DNA from: Streptomyces turgidiscabies Car8
GTDB taxonomy: Bacteria > Actinomycetota > Actinomycetes > Streptomycetales > Streptomycetaceae
DNA length: 53,635 nucleotides
Assembly (NCBI RefSeq): GCF_000331005.1
Contig: NZ_AEJB01000106.1
Coordinates: forward strand, 1 to 53,635
Reading direction: 5' to 3'
Shown here piece by piece: positions 17,657-25,951 of the stretch (positions within the stretch are counted from its first letter, which is position 1; each line of letters begins with the position of its first letter). Below the pieces are notes generated by a model, which worked only from the letters and a program-made list of their open reading frames with translations, made no database searches and was not told the origin of the DNA. Made by a program: the position numbers and the translations under genes.

Positions 17657-19195
17657 ATGGCAGAGCCGCGGCCCGTCCTGGAGATGACGGGCATAGTCAA
17701 GGAGTTTCCGGGGGTACGGGCTCTGTCGGGTGTCGACTTCCGGCTCTTCCCCGGTGAGATCCACGCCCTGATGGGCGAGAACGGAGCCGGGAAGTCCACC
17801 CTCATCAAGGTGCTGACCGGCGTCTACACGCTGGACGGCGGCACGATCACCCTCGACGGGACGACCGTGCGGATCGGCAGCCCGCTCCAGGCGCAGCAGG
17901 CCGGCATCAGCACCGTCTACCAGGAGGTGAACCTCTGCCCCAACCTGTCGGTGGCGGAGAACATCTTCATCGGACGTGAACCCACGCGCTTCGGCCGCAT
18001 CGACTGGAAGCGCATGCGCAAGGACGCGGCGGAGCTGGTCGACCGGCTCGGCCTCGACATCGACGTCACCGCGCCACTGTCCTCGTACCCGCTGGCCGTG
18101 CAGCAACTGGTCGCGATCGTACGGTCGGTGGGCACCGGCGACAGCGACGGCGCCGGAGCCGGCACCAAGGTGCTGGTCCTGGACGAGCCGACCTCCAGCC
18201 TCGACCGGGACGAGGTCCTCGAACTGTTCCGCCTGATGCGGCAGCTGAGGGACGAGGGCGTGGCGATCCTGTTCGTCTCGCACTTCCTCGACCAGATCTA
18301 CGAGATCTGCGACCGCATGACCGTCCTGCGCAACGGCACCCTCGTCGGCGAGCACCTGGTCAGCGAGCTCGACCAGGTCGGACTGATCCAGCTCATGATC
18401 GGCAAGGCGATGGACCAGCTGGAGGGGCTCCACGAGCACCAGCTGCACGCCGAGGTCGGTGAGCCGCTGCTCGAAGCGGAGGGCCTCGGCCGGACGGGCG
18501 GTATCGCCCCCTTCGACCTGGAGATCAAGAAGGGCGAGGTCCTGGGCCTGGCGGGCCTGCTCGGCTCCGGCCGCACCGAACTCGCCCGGCTGCTCTTCGG
18601 CGCCGACCAGCCCGACAGCGGCACCCTCACCATCGGCGGCAAGCAGGTCTCCATGAGCGCCCCGAACGACGCCATCGGCGCCGGGGTCGCGTTCTGCTCG
18701 GAGAACCGCAAGTCCGAGGGCCTGGTACCCGACCTGACGGTGCGTGAGAACATCATCCTCGCCCTGCAGGCGGCCCGCGGCTGGACCCGGCCCATCCCGG
18801 CCGCCCAGCGCGACGAACTCGTCACCAAGTACATCAAGGCACTGGACATCCGCCCCGCCAACCCGGAGGCCCGGGTCGGCCAGCTCAGCGGCGGCAACCA
18901 GCAGAAGGTGCTGCTCGCCCGCTGGCTCATCACCCAGCCGAAGCTGCTGATCCTGGACGAACCGACGCGCGGCATCGACGTCGGCGCGAAGGCGGAGATC
19001 CAGAAACTCGTGGTCTCGCTCTCCGAGGAAGGCATGTCCGTGCTGTACATCGCGGCCGAACTGGAGGAAGTACTCCGGCTCAGCCACACCATCGGCGTGC
19101 TGCGCGACCGCAAGCTGGTCGCCCGGATCGCCAACGGGCCCGAGATCACTCCCACTCGGATCCTGGAGACCATCGCGAGCGGAGAGCACCAGTGA
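17657..19195 (+). CDS. ytfR: Galactofuranose-type ABC transporter ATP-binding protein (duplicated)
   Basis: Protein of 512 aa from ATG 17657 with TTAGGAG upstream. Two ABC domains: Walker [10 protein letters not shown] (40-48), first signature degenerate (YPLAVQQLVAIV), Walker B KVLVLDEPTSSLD; second domain with GLLGSGRTELARLLFG, signature [15 protein letters not shown] and [15 protein letters not shown] short extra loop VGTGDSDGAGAGTKV precedes the first Walker B. It belongs to the RbsA/YtfR class and, by neighbours, energises the YtfT/YjfF-like permease pair. Stop overlaps the next start (GTGA). Confidence 0.9.
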   Translation: MAEPRPVLEMTGIVKEFPGVRALSGVDFRLFPGEIHALMGENGAGKSTLIKVLTGVYTLDGGTITLDGTTVRIGSPLQAQQAGISTVYQEVNLCPNLSVAENIFIGREPTRFGRIDWKRMRKDAAELVDRLGLDIDVTAPLSSYPLAVQQLVAIVRSVGTGDSDGAGAGTKVLVLDEPTSSLDRDEVLELFRLMRQLRDEGVAILFVSHFLDQIYEICDRMTVLRNGTLVGEHLVSELDQVGLIQLMIGKAMDQLEGLHEHQLHAEVGEPLLEAEGLGRTGGIAPFDLEIKKGEVLGLAGLLGSGRTELARLLFGADQPDSGTLTIGGKQVSMSAPNDAIGAGVAFCSENRKSEGLVPDLTVRENIILALQAARGWTRPIPAAQRDELVTKYIKALDIRPANPEARVGQLSGGNQQKVLLARWLITQPKLLILDEPTRGIDVGAKAEIQKLVVSLSEEGMSVLYIAAELEEVLRLSHTIGVLRDRKLVARIANGPEITPTRILETIASGEHQ

Positions 19196-20325
19196 CCACC
19201 CCTGCGACCCCGACTCCGGCCCCCGCTGCCCGTCTGCGGGCGCTGACCCAGCACAACCTGTTCTGGCCGGTGGCCGTGCTGGTCGTCCTGCTGCTGATCA
19301 ACGTTCCCTTCACCCCCGGCTTCTTCTCGATCAAGATGACGGACGGCCACCTCTACGGCAGCCTCGTCTCGATCGTGCTGTTCGGCTCGCCGCTCATCCT
19401 GGTGGCGGTCGGTATGACCCTGGTCATCGCGACCGGCGGCATCGACCTCTCCGTCGGCGCCGTGGTCGCCATCACCGGCGCCCTGACCTGCTCGTACATC
19501 AGCGACCAGGCCGACCAGGACTCCCTGGCCGGAGTCTTCCTGGCCATGGGCATCGGCCTGGTGGCAGCGGTCGTCTGCGGTCTGTGGAACGGCTTCCTGG
19601 TGGCCCGGATGGGCATCCAGCCCATCATCGCCACCCTCATCATCATGGTCGCGGGCCGAGGCGTGGCCCAGCTGATCACCGACGGCCAGATCATCACCAT
19701 CAACAGCGAGCCGTACAAGCTGATCGGCGGCGGCTACTGGCTGACCCTGCCCTTCTCCATCTTCGTGGTCGCGGCGGTCGTGGCCATCACGGTGGCCCTG
19801 ACCCGCCGCACCGCCCTCGGCCTGCTCGTCGAGTCGGTCGGCGGCAACGCCGAGGCCAGCCGCCTGGTCGGCATCAGGTCCCTGCGCATCAAGATCATGG
19901 TGTACGTGTTCTGCGCCCTGTGCGCCGGCATCGCGGGCCTGATGATCAGCTCCAACACCTCGGCTGCGGACGGCAACAACGCCGGTCTGTGGATCGAGCT
20001 GGACGCGATCCTCGCCGTCGTCATCGGCGGTACGTCACTCACGGGCGGCCGGTTCTCGATCGGCGGCACGGTGGTGGGCGCCCTCGTCATCCAGACCCTG
20101 ACCACCACGATCTACACCATCGGTGTACCGACCCAGACCAACCTGGTCTTCAAGGCCGCCGTCGTCATCGTCGTCTGCCTGCTGCAGTCCCCGAAGTTCC
20201 GCACCAAGGTCTTCGGCGGGAAGTTCGGCTCCGGGTCCGGCGCGAAGGGCGGCGGCACGTCGGCCGCCACCCCGGCGGACACCGCCCCGACGACCGCGGC
20301 AGCCCCGAAGATGGAGGTGTCGTGA
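19192..20325 (+). CDS. ytfT: Sugar ABC transporter permease 1 (YtfT-like)
   Basis: Protein of 377 aa from GTG 19192. About eight to ten hydrophobic segments with the class motif VGMTLVIATGGIDLSVGAVVAITGA and the coupling loop ELDAILAVVIGGTSLTGGRFSIGGTVVGA. The C-terminus ends in a Gly/Ala/Pro/Thr-rich cytoplasmic tail of about 40 residues not needed for transport. Two different permease genes in tandem, as here, is the arrangement of YtfT and YjfF in the enterobacterial galactofuranose transporter. Stop and next start share a base (TGATG). Confidence 0.88.
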   Translation: MTTPATPTPAPAARLRALTQHNLFWPVAVLVVLLLINVPFTPGFFSIKMTDGHLYGSLVSIVLFGSPLILVAVGMTLVIATGGIDLSVGAVVAITGALTCSYISDQADQDSLAGVFLAMGIGLVAAVVCGLWNGFLVARMGIQPIIATLIIMVAGRGVAQLITDGQIITINSEPYKLIGGGYWLTLPFSIFVVAAVVAITVALTRRTALGLLVESVGGNAEASRLVGIRSLRIKIMVYVFCALCAGIAGLMISSNTSAADGNNAGLWIELDAILAVVIGGTSLTGGRFSIGGTVVGALVIQTLTTTIYTIGVPTQTNLVFKAAVVIVVCLLQSPKFRTKVFGGKFGSGSGAKGGGTSAATPADTAPTTAAAPKMEVS

Positions 20326-21365
20326 TGAGCACGACCGCCCAGCCCCCCAAGACCCAGAGCAGCCCCGGGACCTCGTCCTCCTCCACGGCGTCCAGGGCGG
20401 CCCAGCTGCTCGGCGACCGGCGACTGCCCGTCGTGGTGACCGCCACGCTCTTCATCGTGATGTACCTGGTGGGCCTCGGCCGTTACCAGAACTACGGTTT
20501 CGGCGAAGCGCAGGTCTTCCTCAACCTGTTCATCGACAACGGCTACCTGCTGGTCGCCGCGGTGGGTGCCACCTTCGTCATCCTCTCGGGCGGCATCGAC
20601 CTCTCCGTGGGCTCGGTGATCGGCTTCACGACCATGCTCACGGCGTGGCTGGTGGAGAAGCAGGGCCTGCCCATCCTGGTGGTCATCCCCATCGCGCTGG
20701 GCGTCGGAGCCCTCGGCGGCTTCCTGATGGGCTATGTGATCCACAACTTCGAGATCCAGCCCTTCATCGTGACCCTCGCCGGCCTGTTCCTCTTCCGGGG
20801 TCTGTGCCTGGTCATCAGCAAGGAGTCGATCGCCATCGACGACTCCTCGGTGAGCAGCATGGCGCAGGCGCAGGCACAGCTGGGGGTGGGCTTCCTGTCG
20901 ATCGGCGCGATCGTCGCGCTGGTGGTGCTGGCCATCGCCTTCTACGTCCTGCACTACACGCGCTTCGGCCGCCGTGTGTACGCCATCGGCGGCAACGAGC
21001 ACTCGGCGATGCTGATGGGCCTCCCGCAGGGCGGCACCAAGATCGCCGTGTACACGGTGAGCGGCTTCTGCTCGGCGCTGGCGGGTCTGCTCTTCACCCT
21101 GTACATCCAGTCCGGTGACCCGCTGCACGCGACCGGCATGGAGCTCGACGCGATCGCCGCGGTCGTCATCGGCGGCACACTGCTGACCGGCGGCTCGGGC
21201 TACGTCATGGGCACCCTGTTCGGCGTCCTCGTCCTGGGCCTCATCAAGAGCATCATCCAGTTCGAGGGCACGCTCAGCTCCTGGTGGACGAAGATCGCGA
21301 CGGGCGTGCTGCTCTGCGCGTTCATCCTGATCCAGCGGGCCATGACGGCCCGTAAGAAAACCTGA
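20325..21365 (+). CDS. yjfF: Sugar ABC transporter permease 2 (YjfF-like)
   Basis: Protein of 346 aa from ATG 20325. A Ser/Thr-rich N-terminus precedes about eight to ten membrane segments. Motifs include GATFVILSGGIDLSVGSVIGFTT, IQPFIVTLAGLFLFRGLCLVIS and ELDAIAAVVIGGTLLTGGSGYVMGT. The stretch around residues 170-195 (SIAIDDSSVSSMAQAQAQLGVG) corresponds to the external loop of YjfF. It should pair with the preceding permease to form the heterodimeric channel. It is the last gene of the operon, followed by a strong hairpin. Confidence 0.88.
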   Translation: MSTTAQPPKTQSSPGTSSSSTASRAAQLLGDRRLPVVVTATLFIVMYLVGLGRYQNYGFGEAQVFLNLFIDNGYLLVAAVGATFVILSGGIDLSVGSVIGFTTMLTAWLVEKQGLPILVVIPIALGVGALGGFLMGYVIHNFEIQPFIVTLAGLFLFRGLCLVISKESIAIDDSSVSSMAQAQAQLGVGFLSIGAIVALVVLAIAFYVLHYTRFGRRVYAIGGNEHSAMLMGLPQGGTKIAVYTVSGFCSALAGLLFTLYIQSGDPLHATGMELDAIAAVVIGGTLLTGGSGYVMGTLFGVLVLGLIKSIIQFEGTLSSWWTKIATGVLLCAFILIQRAMTARKKT

Positions 21366-21394
21366 GCCGCAGGAGAGAACCCCTTCGGCTCCGG

Positions 21395-21431
21395 AGCGGT
21401 CTGTCGCACGTACGCCGTGCGGCAGACCGCT
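21395..21431 (+). terminator. Terminator of the second sugar transporter operon
   Basis: Arms AGCGGTCTG-T-CGCACG and CGTGCG-G-CAGACCGCT around a 5-base loop; 15 paired bases with one mismatch, 30 bases after the stop. Confidence 0.75.
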
Positions 21432-21565
21432 TCGGCGTGTCAGAAGTTGGCACGGAATGATCGGCCTTGACCTCAACCGGGCAAACCCAAAACGCAAGTT
21501 CCGCACCGAATATTCACAGCGACCCCTAGGAACGCTCCCCGTACGGAACTTATTCTTCCCGCGTC

Positions 21566-22372
21566 ATGGACTACTGCCAGCAGTGCCAACGGCACCTCAA
21601 CGGCGCACTCGCCTGCCCGGGGTGCGGCTCATCGATCGCACCTCTCCATACGTACCCGGAGGAGATCGTCGCGCGCCCGGAACCGGACGACTCCGTGGGC
21701 GCTGTCGAGGAGGCAGGGCGTCCCGGGCGGGCGGCGGCCCGTAAGGCGGGTCGCGGACGCGGACGGGAGACGGCCTTTGCCGCCCCGGCCGCGGAGGACA
21801 CCGACGAGTACGAGGCCGGCACCGATGACGACGCCGACGCCGAGGCCGATGACGCCGGACAGACGGCCGGCAGCCGGCGGGACCGCAAGGCCGCCGCGCA
21901 CCGGCGGCGACGGAAGCGGACGCTGCTCGTCGTCGCGGGGTTCGTGCTCGCGGCGGGCGGGCTGAGCCTCGCCGAGCTGGGTACGGACGCCCCGGGTTCG
22001 AACCCGAACGCCGCGGCGGCGGACGGCGAGACGACGGACGGCACGGGGGCGAAGACCGGCGCCACGGAGACGCCCCTGTCCGACGAGCGGTCGGCCTCGG
22101 CGGGCGAGGACGCGTCGGACTCGCCGTCCCCGGACGCGTCGGCGTCGCCGTCCGCGTCGGAGAGCTCGGGATCACCGTCACCGTCGGTCTCACCGAGCAG
22201 AAGCAAGGACGCCCAGTCGGCGCCCATCGGTACGGCGCCCACGCCGACGAGGGACGAGTCCTCGACCCCGACGGACTCGACGACCCCGTCCACGGACCCG
22301 ACCGCGGCGGACCCGACGCCGGAACCGTCACCTTCGGAGACGTGCGAGCAGTTCCTCTGGTGGTGCACCTGA
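21566..22372 (+). CDS. Zinc-ribbon, single-pass membrane protein with Ser/Pro/Thr-rich external tail
   Basis: Protein of 268 aa. The N-terminus is a small zinc ribbon (CQQCQRHLNGALACPGCG, residues 4-21). An acidic then strongly basic linker (DRKAAAHRRRRKR) leads to one membrane segment (TLLVVAGFVLAAGGLSLAEL, about 117-136). The outside part is a long Ser/Pro/Thr/Asp-rich stretch ending in a cysteine pair, ETCEQFLWWCT. Topology by the positive-inside rule puts the zinc ribbon in the cytoplasm. No catalytic domain is visible and I do not recognise a family name. There is no obvious ribosome site. It could couple cell-wall state to a cytoplasmic partner. Confidence 0.75.
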   Translation: MDYCQQCQRHLNGALACPGCGSSIAPLHTYPEEIVARPEPDDSVGAVEEAGRPGRAAARKAGRGRGRETAFAAPAAEDTDEYEAGTDDDADAEADDAGQTAGSRRDRKAAAHRRRRKRTLLVVAGFVLAAGGLSLAELGTDAPGSNPNAAAADGETTDGTGAKTGATETPLSDERSASAGEDASDSPSPDASASPSASESSGSPSPSVSPSRSKDAQSAPIGTAPTPTRDESSTPTDSTTPSTDPTAADPTPEPSPSETCEQFLWWCT

Positions 22373-22383
22373 GCGGGTGCGGG

Positions 22384-22425
22384 CCGTGGCGCCGAGCATG
22401 ACAGAGATGGGGCTCGACGCCACGG
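22384..22425. terminator. Bidirectional hairpin between convergent genes
   Basis: CCGTGGCG..GAGC and GCTC..CGCCACGG arms around about 13 bases, between the zinc-ribbon gene and the convergent tannase-like gene. Confidence 0.6.
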
Positions 22426-22476
22426 CCGCGGACGCCGGGACGGGAAGAACCGGCGCCGCGTCTTGGGGTGCGGGAG

Positions 22477-24102
22477 CTACTTGCCGGACCTGGCCCTGCG
22501 GCCCGTCACCTCGGCGATCCAGGTGATGAAGTCCGCCGCGTCGTCGTTCGCCCCGTGCCCCGAGTCCCAGTACATCGCCGCGTTGACGTCGTCCCCGAGC
22601 CCATCGAGGCTCGCGGCGAGGTTGCCCACCACCGACAGCGACGTGTCGCTGTCCTTCGTGCCGACCCGGATCCACCAGTGCTTCGCCCGCCCCGGATTCC
22701 GCTTCGCGAGGAAGGGCATCGGGTTCATCAGCGTCAGCTTCTCGGGCAGGTCGGCCGCCAGCCGCGCACTGGTGCTGCCCTCGTGCCGCAGGCTGTAGAG
22801 CGTGAAGTGCCGCTTCTCCGTGGTCCCGGCCCCGAACAGGTTGTTCTCCCCGGCGGACAGATCGAACGCGTCGAACGCCGGTGTGTCCTTCTTCCGGGCC
22901 CCCACATGCGTCAGGAAGTCGGCCCACGTGAACGTCGCCTTCCCCCCGGTCCACGTGATGAAGGTGTTCGCCGCGAGATACGTCGAACGCGCCGACTCCG
23001 AAAGGGACTTGAGGTACTTGGTCGCGGCCGGCTGGAGGTAGGTCTCCAGCAGGTGGTCGTCGAGGTTGCGCGCGGTCAGCGAGCCGAACCCCTTCGCCCG
23101 GAGCCTGAGCGACGCCTGGTAGTCCGTGAACGCCGTGCTCAGGTCCTTCGACACCGACTGGTCCACCAGCGAGCCCGAACTCAGCTTGTTGGCGCCCCAG
23201 TTCCACTCGTACGCCATGTCGGCGTGCTCGAGATCGGTGATCGGGCACCAGTCACCGCTGGCGAAGATCGCGTCGCTCGCGTCCGCCGCGCCCAGCGCCT
23301 TCAGGTACCTGGAGTACAGCGGGCTGTCGCCGGACGCGCCGAGCAGCGCGGACAGGGCGCCGCCGGCACTCGTACCGGAGGACACGATCCGGTCGGTGTT
23401 CCCCGGGATACGGCCCTTGTTGAAGCGGACGTACCGCACCGCGGCCTTCAGGTCCACGATCGCGGCGGGCGCCGTGCCGTAGTACGTGCCGGACGAGTCG
23501 ACCAGCGTACGGCCGCGCGCACCCGGCTCCACCACCACGTACCCCGCCGCGAGCCCCAGCTTGGCGTTGCTCACCATCCCGCCCTGCTGATCCACCTGCG
23601 CGTCACCGCCGGACGGGACCTCTCCCGAGGCGGACGCGGACGCCGACGCGGAGGCCGTGGGAGCCCCGCCGCCCGGCGCCCCGCCCATCCCGCCGGCCCC
23701 GACCCCCGTGGCGTCCGCCACCGACGACGGCATGTATCCGCCCACCGAGTTGGCGAACAGGATGGGCGCGTCGGTGGCGTCGACCGCCGTACCGTCGATC
23801 TCGACGGGAACGCTGACGTTCAGGCTCTGGTACTTCTCGTCGACGGGGTTCGTGACGTACGTGATCGCCTTGTAGAAGTGGTACGTCACCGACCTGTCGC
23901 CGGCGTCCGTGGTGATCGTCGTGGTCAGCTCGGTGTACGCGGTCTTGTCGAAGACGAGCGCACCGGACGCGTCCGACGAGGACGACGAGGAGGATGCCGC
24001 CGTGGATTCCGTGCCCGCCATGGCCTCGTTGTTCACGAACGTGGCGATCGCCGGGACGGCGACGGCCGCGCCGAGTCCTCCGATTACGGTCCTGCGCTTC
24101 AC
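22477..24102 (-). CDS. Secreted tannase-like (subtype B) alpha/beta-hydrolase
   Basis: Protein of 541 aa from GTG 24102 with GAGGAGA upstream. The N-terminus has a signal (MKRRTVIGGLGAAVAVPAIA). The catalytic serine is in SSGTSAGGALSALLG and a late histidine in YWDSGHGAND; a WCPITDLEHADMAYEW segment is typical of subtype B tannases and related feruloyl/gallate esterases. Residues about 130-165 form a Gly/Ala/Ser linker (GGMGGAPGGGAP, then SASASASASG) inserted in the N-terminal half. It likely hydrolyses esters of plant phenolics outside the cell; substrate unproven. Confidence 0.75.
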   Translation of the reverse strand: MKRRTVIGGLGAAVAVPAIATFVNNEAMAGTESTAASSSSSSSDASGALVFDKTAYTELTTTITTDAGDRSVTYHFYKAITYVTNPVDEKYQSLNVSVPVEIDGTAVDATDAPILFANSVGGYMPSSVADATGVGAGGMGGAPGGGAPTASASASASASGEVPSGGDAQVDQQGGMVSNAKLGLAAGYVVVEPGARGRTLVDSSGTYYGTAPAAIVDLKAAVRYVRFNKGRIPGNTDRIVSSGTSAGGALSALLGASGDSPLYSRYLKALGAADASDAIFASGDWCPITDLEHADMAYEWNWGANKLSSGSLVDQSVSKDLSTAFTDYQASLRLRAKGFGSLTARNLDDHLLETYLQPAATKYLKSLSESARSTYLAANTFITWTGGKATFTWADFLTHVGARKKDTPAFDAFDLSAGENNLFGAGTTEKRHFTLYSLRHEGSTSARLAADLPEKLTLMNPMPFLAKRNPGRAKHWWIRVGTKDSDTSLSVVGNLAASLDGLGDDVNAAMYWDSGHGANDDAADFITWIAEVTGRRARSGK

Positions 24103-24275
24103 GATGTCTCCTCGGGTCCGTGAGGGGGGTGTGCCTGCGCATGTGAACGTATTTTGATGGCGGCAAAATCGTCAACAATTTCGTTCAACTCATCGCCAAC
24201 ACACAGGTGCCTCTCATGGAACGTGAAGCCGCCCCCGGCCCGTGGCCCCGCCCGTGGCCCCGCCCGAGCCCGCGG

Positions 24276-24713
24276 TTACGCCTCCAGCATCCGCAGCAAC
24301 AGCCCCCGCAACAGCTCCCGCTCCTCCTCCGACAGCCCGGCCAGCGGCTCCCGGGCGAAGTCCAGGGAGTCGCGCAGACTCCGCGCGACCCGGCGCCCCT
24401 CGTCCGTGCACGCGGCCAGCTTCACCCGGCGGTCCGACGGGTCGGGGCGGCGCTCGACGAGGTCCCGGGACTCCAGGCGGTCGACGATCCCGGTGACGTT
24501 CGACGGCTCGCAGCGCAGCTTGCGTGCCAGCTGCCGCATCGGCAGCGGACCCAGTGAGAGCAGGCTCAGCAGGCGTGCCTGTGCCCCGGTGAGGGAGTGC
24601 CGGGTGGCCGCCTCCTCGTACTCCTCGTGATAGCGGGCCACGACCGCGCCGATGAGGTCGACGACCTCCAGGCTCAGGGGGTCCATGCGACGGGTCTTCT
24701 CCGGTGTGGCCAT
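24276..24713 (-). CDS. MarR-family transcriptional regulator
   Basis: Protein of 145 aa with the winged helix of MarR: LTGAQARLLSLLSLGPLPMRQLARKLRCEPSNVTGIVDRLESRDLVERRPDPSDRR in order, where the wing ends in DPSDRR, then a C-terminal dimer helix. It is divergent from the CurA-like reductase at 24842 and the shared 128-base gap contains a promoter with an inverted CTTGA/TCAAG pair over it. By family behaviour it represses the reductase and itself until a small phenolic or electrophile binds. Confidence 0.92.
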   Translation of the reverse strand: MATPEKTRRMDPLSLEVVDLIGAVVARYHEEYEEAATRHSLTGAQARLLSLLSLGPLPMRQLARKLRCEPSNVTGIVDRLESRDLVERRPDPSDRRVKLAACTDEGRRVARSLRDSLDFAREPLAGLSEEERELLRGLLLRMLEA

Positions 24714-24734
24714 GCTCTCCAGGCTACCCCTTTA

Positions 24735-24765
24735 CTTGACACCCTGAAATATTCAAGAGCATTAT
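24735..24765 (+). promoter_or_regulatory. Promoter and candidate MarR operator
   Basis: Plus-strand -35 TTGACA (24736-24741) and -10 CATTAT (24760-24765), 18 bases apart. Inverted CTTGA (24735) and TCAAG (24753-24757) with an AT-rich interior overlap it, in an otherwise GC-rich region. Confidence 0.55.
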
Positions 24766-24841
24766 TGTTTCACGTACTGAATCATCTGAGTCGTACATCA
24801 CGTAGATCAGATAGATACGCAGCCGCACCGGAAGGCTCCTC

Positions 24842-25870
24842 ATGTCCGACACCCCCACCCCCGCCCTTCCCGCAGTCAACCGCGAATGGCACCTGCGCAG
24901 CCGTCCCGTCGGCCGACCCGAGGCCGAGGACTTCGCGCTGGTCGAGGCCGAGGTCCCGCAGCCTCGTGAGGGCCAGGTGCTGGTGCGGAACCTGTACGTC
25001 TCCGTGGACCCCTACATGCGTGGCCGGATGAGCGACGCCAAGTCGTACGTCGCCCCCTTCGAGCTGGACAAGGTCATGCAGGGCGGGGCCGTCGGCGAGG
25101 TCGTCGTCTCCAACGCCGAGGGCATATCGGTCGGCGACCACGTCCTGCACTTCCTCGGCTGGCGCGAGTACGCGGCGGTCAACGCCAAGGACGCCGTCAA
25201 GGTCGACCCCGACGCCGCGCCCCTGTCGACGTACCTCGGTGTGCTCGGCATGACCGGCCTCACCGCCTACGCGGGCCTGCTGCGCACCGCCTCCTTCAAG
25301 GAGGGTGACGTCGTGTTCGTGTCCGGCGCCGCCGGCGCCGTGGGAGGCCAGGTCGGGCAGATCGCCAAGCTCAAGGGCGCCTCCCGGGTCATCGGCTCCG
25401 CCGGGTCCGACGAGAAGGTCAAGCTGCTGGTGGAGGAGTACGGCTTCGACGCCGCCTTCAACTACAAGGACGGGTCGGTCGCCTCACAGCTGCGCGAGGC
25501 CGCCCCCGACGGCATCGACGTGTACTTCGACAACGTGGGCGGCGACCACCTGGAGGCGGCCATCGGCTCCCTCAGGCACGCCGGCCGGATCGCCGTCTGC
25601 GGCATGATCTCCGTCTACAACAACACGGAGCCCGCCCCCGGCCCCAAGAACCTCGCCCGCCTCATCGCCACCCGCGGCCGTATCGAGGGCCTCCTCGTCA
25701 ACGACCACTACGACCTCCAGTCGAAGTTCGTCGAGGAGGTCGGCGCCTGGGTCCGCTCCGGCGAGCTCAAGTACCGCGAGACCGTCGTCGAGGGCATCGA
25801 GAACAACCTGGAGGCGTTCTTCGGGGTCCTGCGCGGCGACAACACCGGCAAGATGATCGTCAAGCTCTGA
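24842..25870 (+). CDS. NADP-dependent oxidoreductase, CurA/leukotriene B4 dehydrogenase-like
   Basis: Protein of 342 aa of the zinc-free medium-chain reductase family. Hallmarks are the N-terminal NREWHLRSRPVGRP, YVSVDPYMRGRM, LGVLGMTGLTAYAGL, the nucleotide motif VSGAAGAVGGQVGQIAKL and DVYFDNVGGDHLEAAI. No zinc cysteines are present. The family reduces double bonds next to carbonyls in enones using NADPH. It is divergent from a MarR regulator, suggesting induction by phenolic or reactive carbonyl compounds. A strong hairpin terminates the gene. Confidence 0.92.
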   Translation: MSDTPTPALPAVNREWHLRSRPVGRPEAEDFALVEAEVPQPREGQVLVRNLYVSVDPYMRGRMSDAKSYVAPFELDKVMQGGAVGEVVVSNAEGISVGDHVLHFLGWREYAAVNAKDAVKVDPDAAPLSTYLGVLGMTGLTAYAGLLRTASFKEGDVVFVSGAAGAVGGQVGQIAKLKGASRVIGSAGSDEKVKLLVEEYGFDAAFNYKDGSVASQLREAAPDGIDVYFDNVGGDHLEAAIGSLRHAGRIAVCGMISVYNNTEPAPGPKNLARLIATRGRIEGLLVNDHYDLQSKFVEEVGAWVRSGELKYRETVVEGIENNLEAFFGVLRGDNTGKMIVKL

Positions 25871-25897
25871 GCTTCGACACCTGAGCCGCCGACGACC

Positions 25898-25926
25898 GGC
25901 CGCACCCCTGGACGTGGGGTGCGGCC
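25898..25926 (+). terminator. Terminator of the CurA-like gene
   Basis: Perfect 11-base arms GGCCGCACCCC / GGGGTGCGGCC with a 7-base loop, 28 bases after the stop; also convergent with the pseudogene on the other strand. Confidence 0.8.
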
Positions 25927-25951
25927 TTCGTCGCCGGGACCGGTACGCGGG

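Noticed and set aside
21566..22372. Serine/threonine-rich protein as a secreted adhesin
   Set aside because: No N-terminal signal peptide, and a zinc ribbon occupies the start; single-pass membrane topology fits better.
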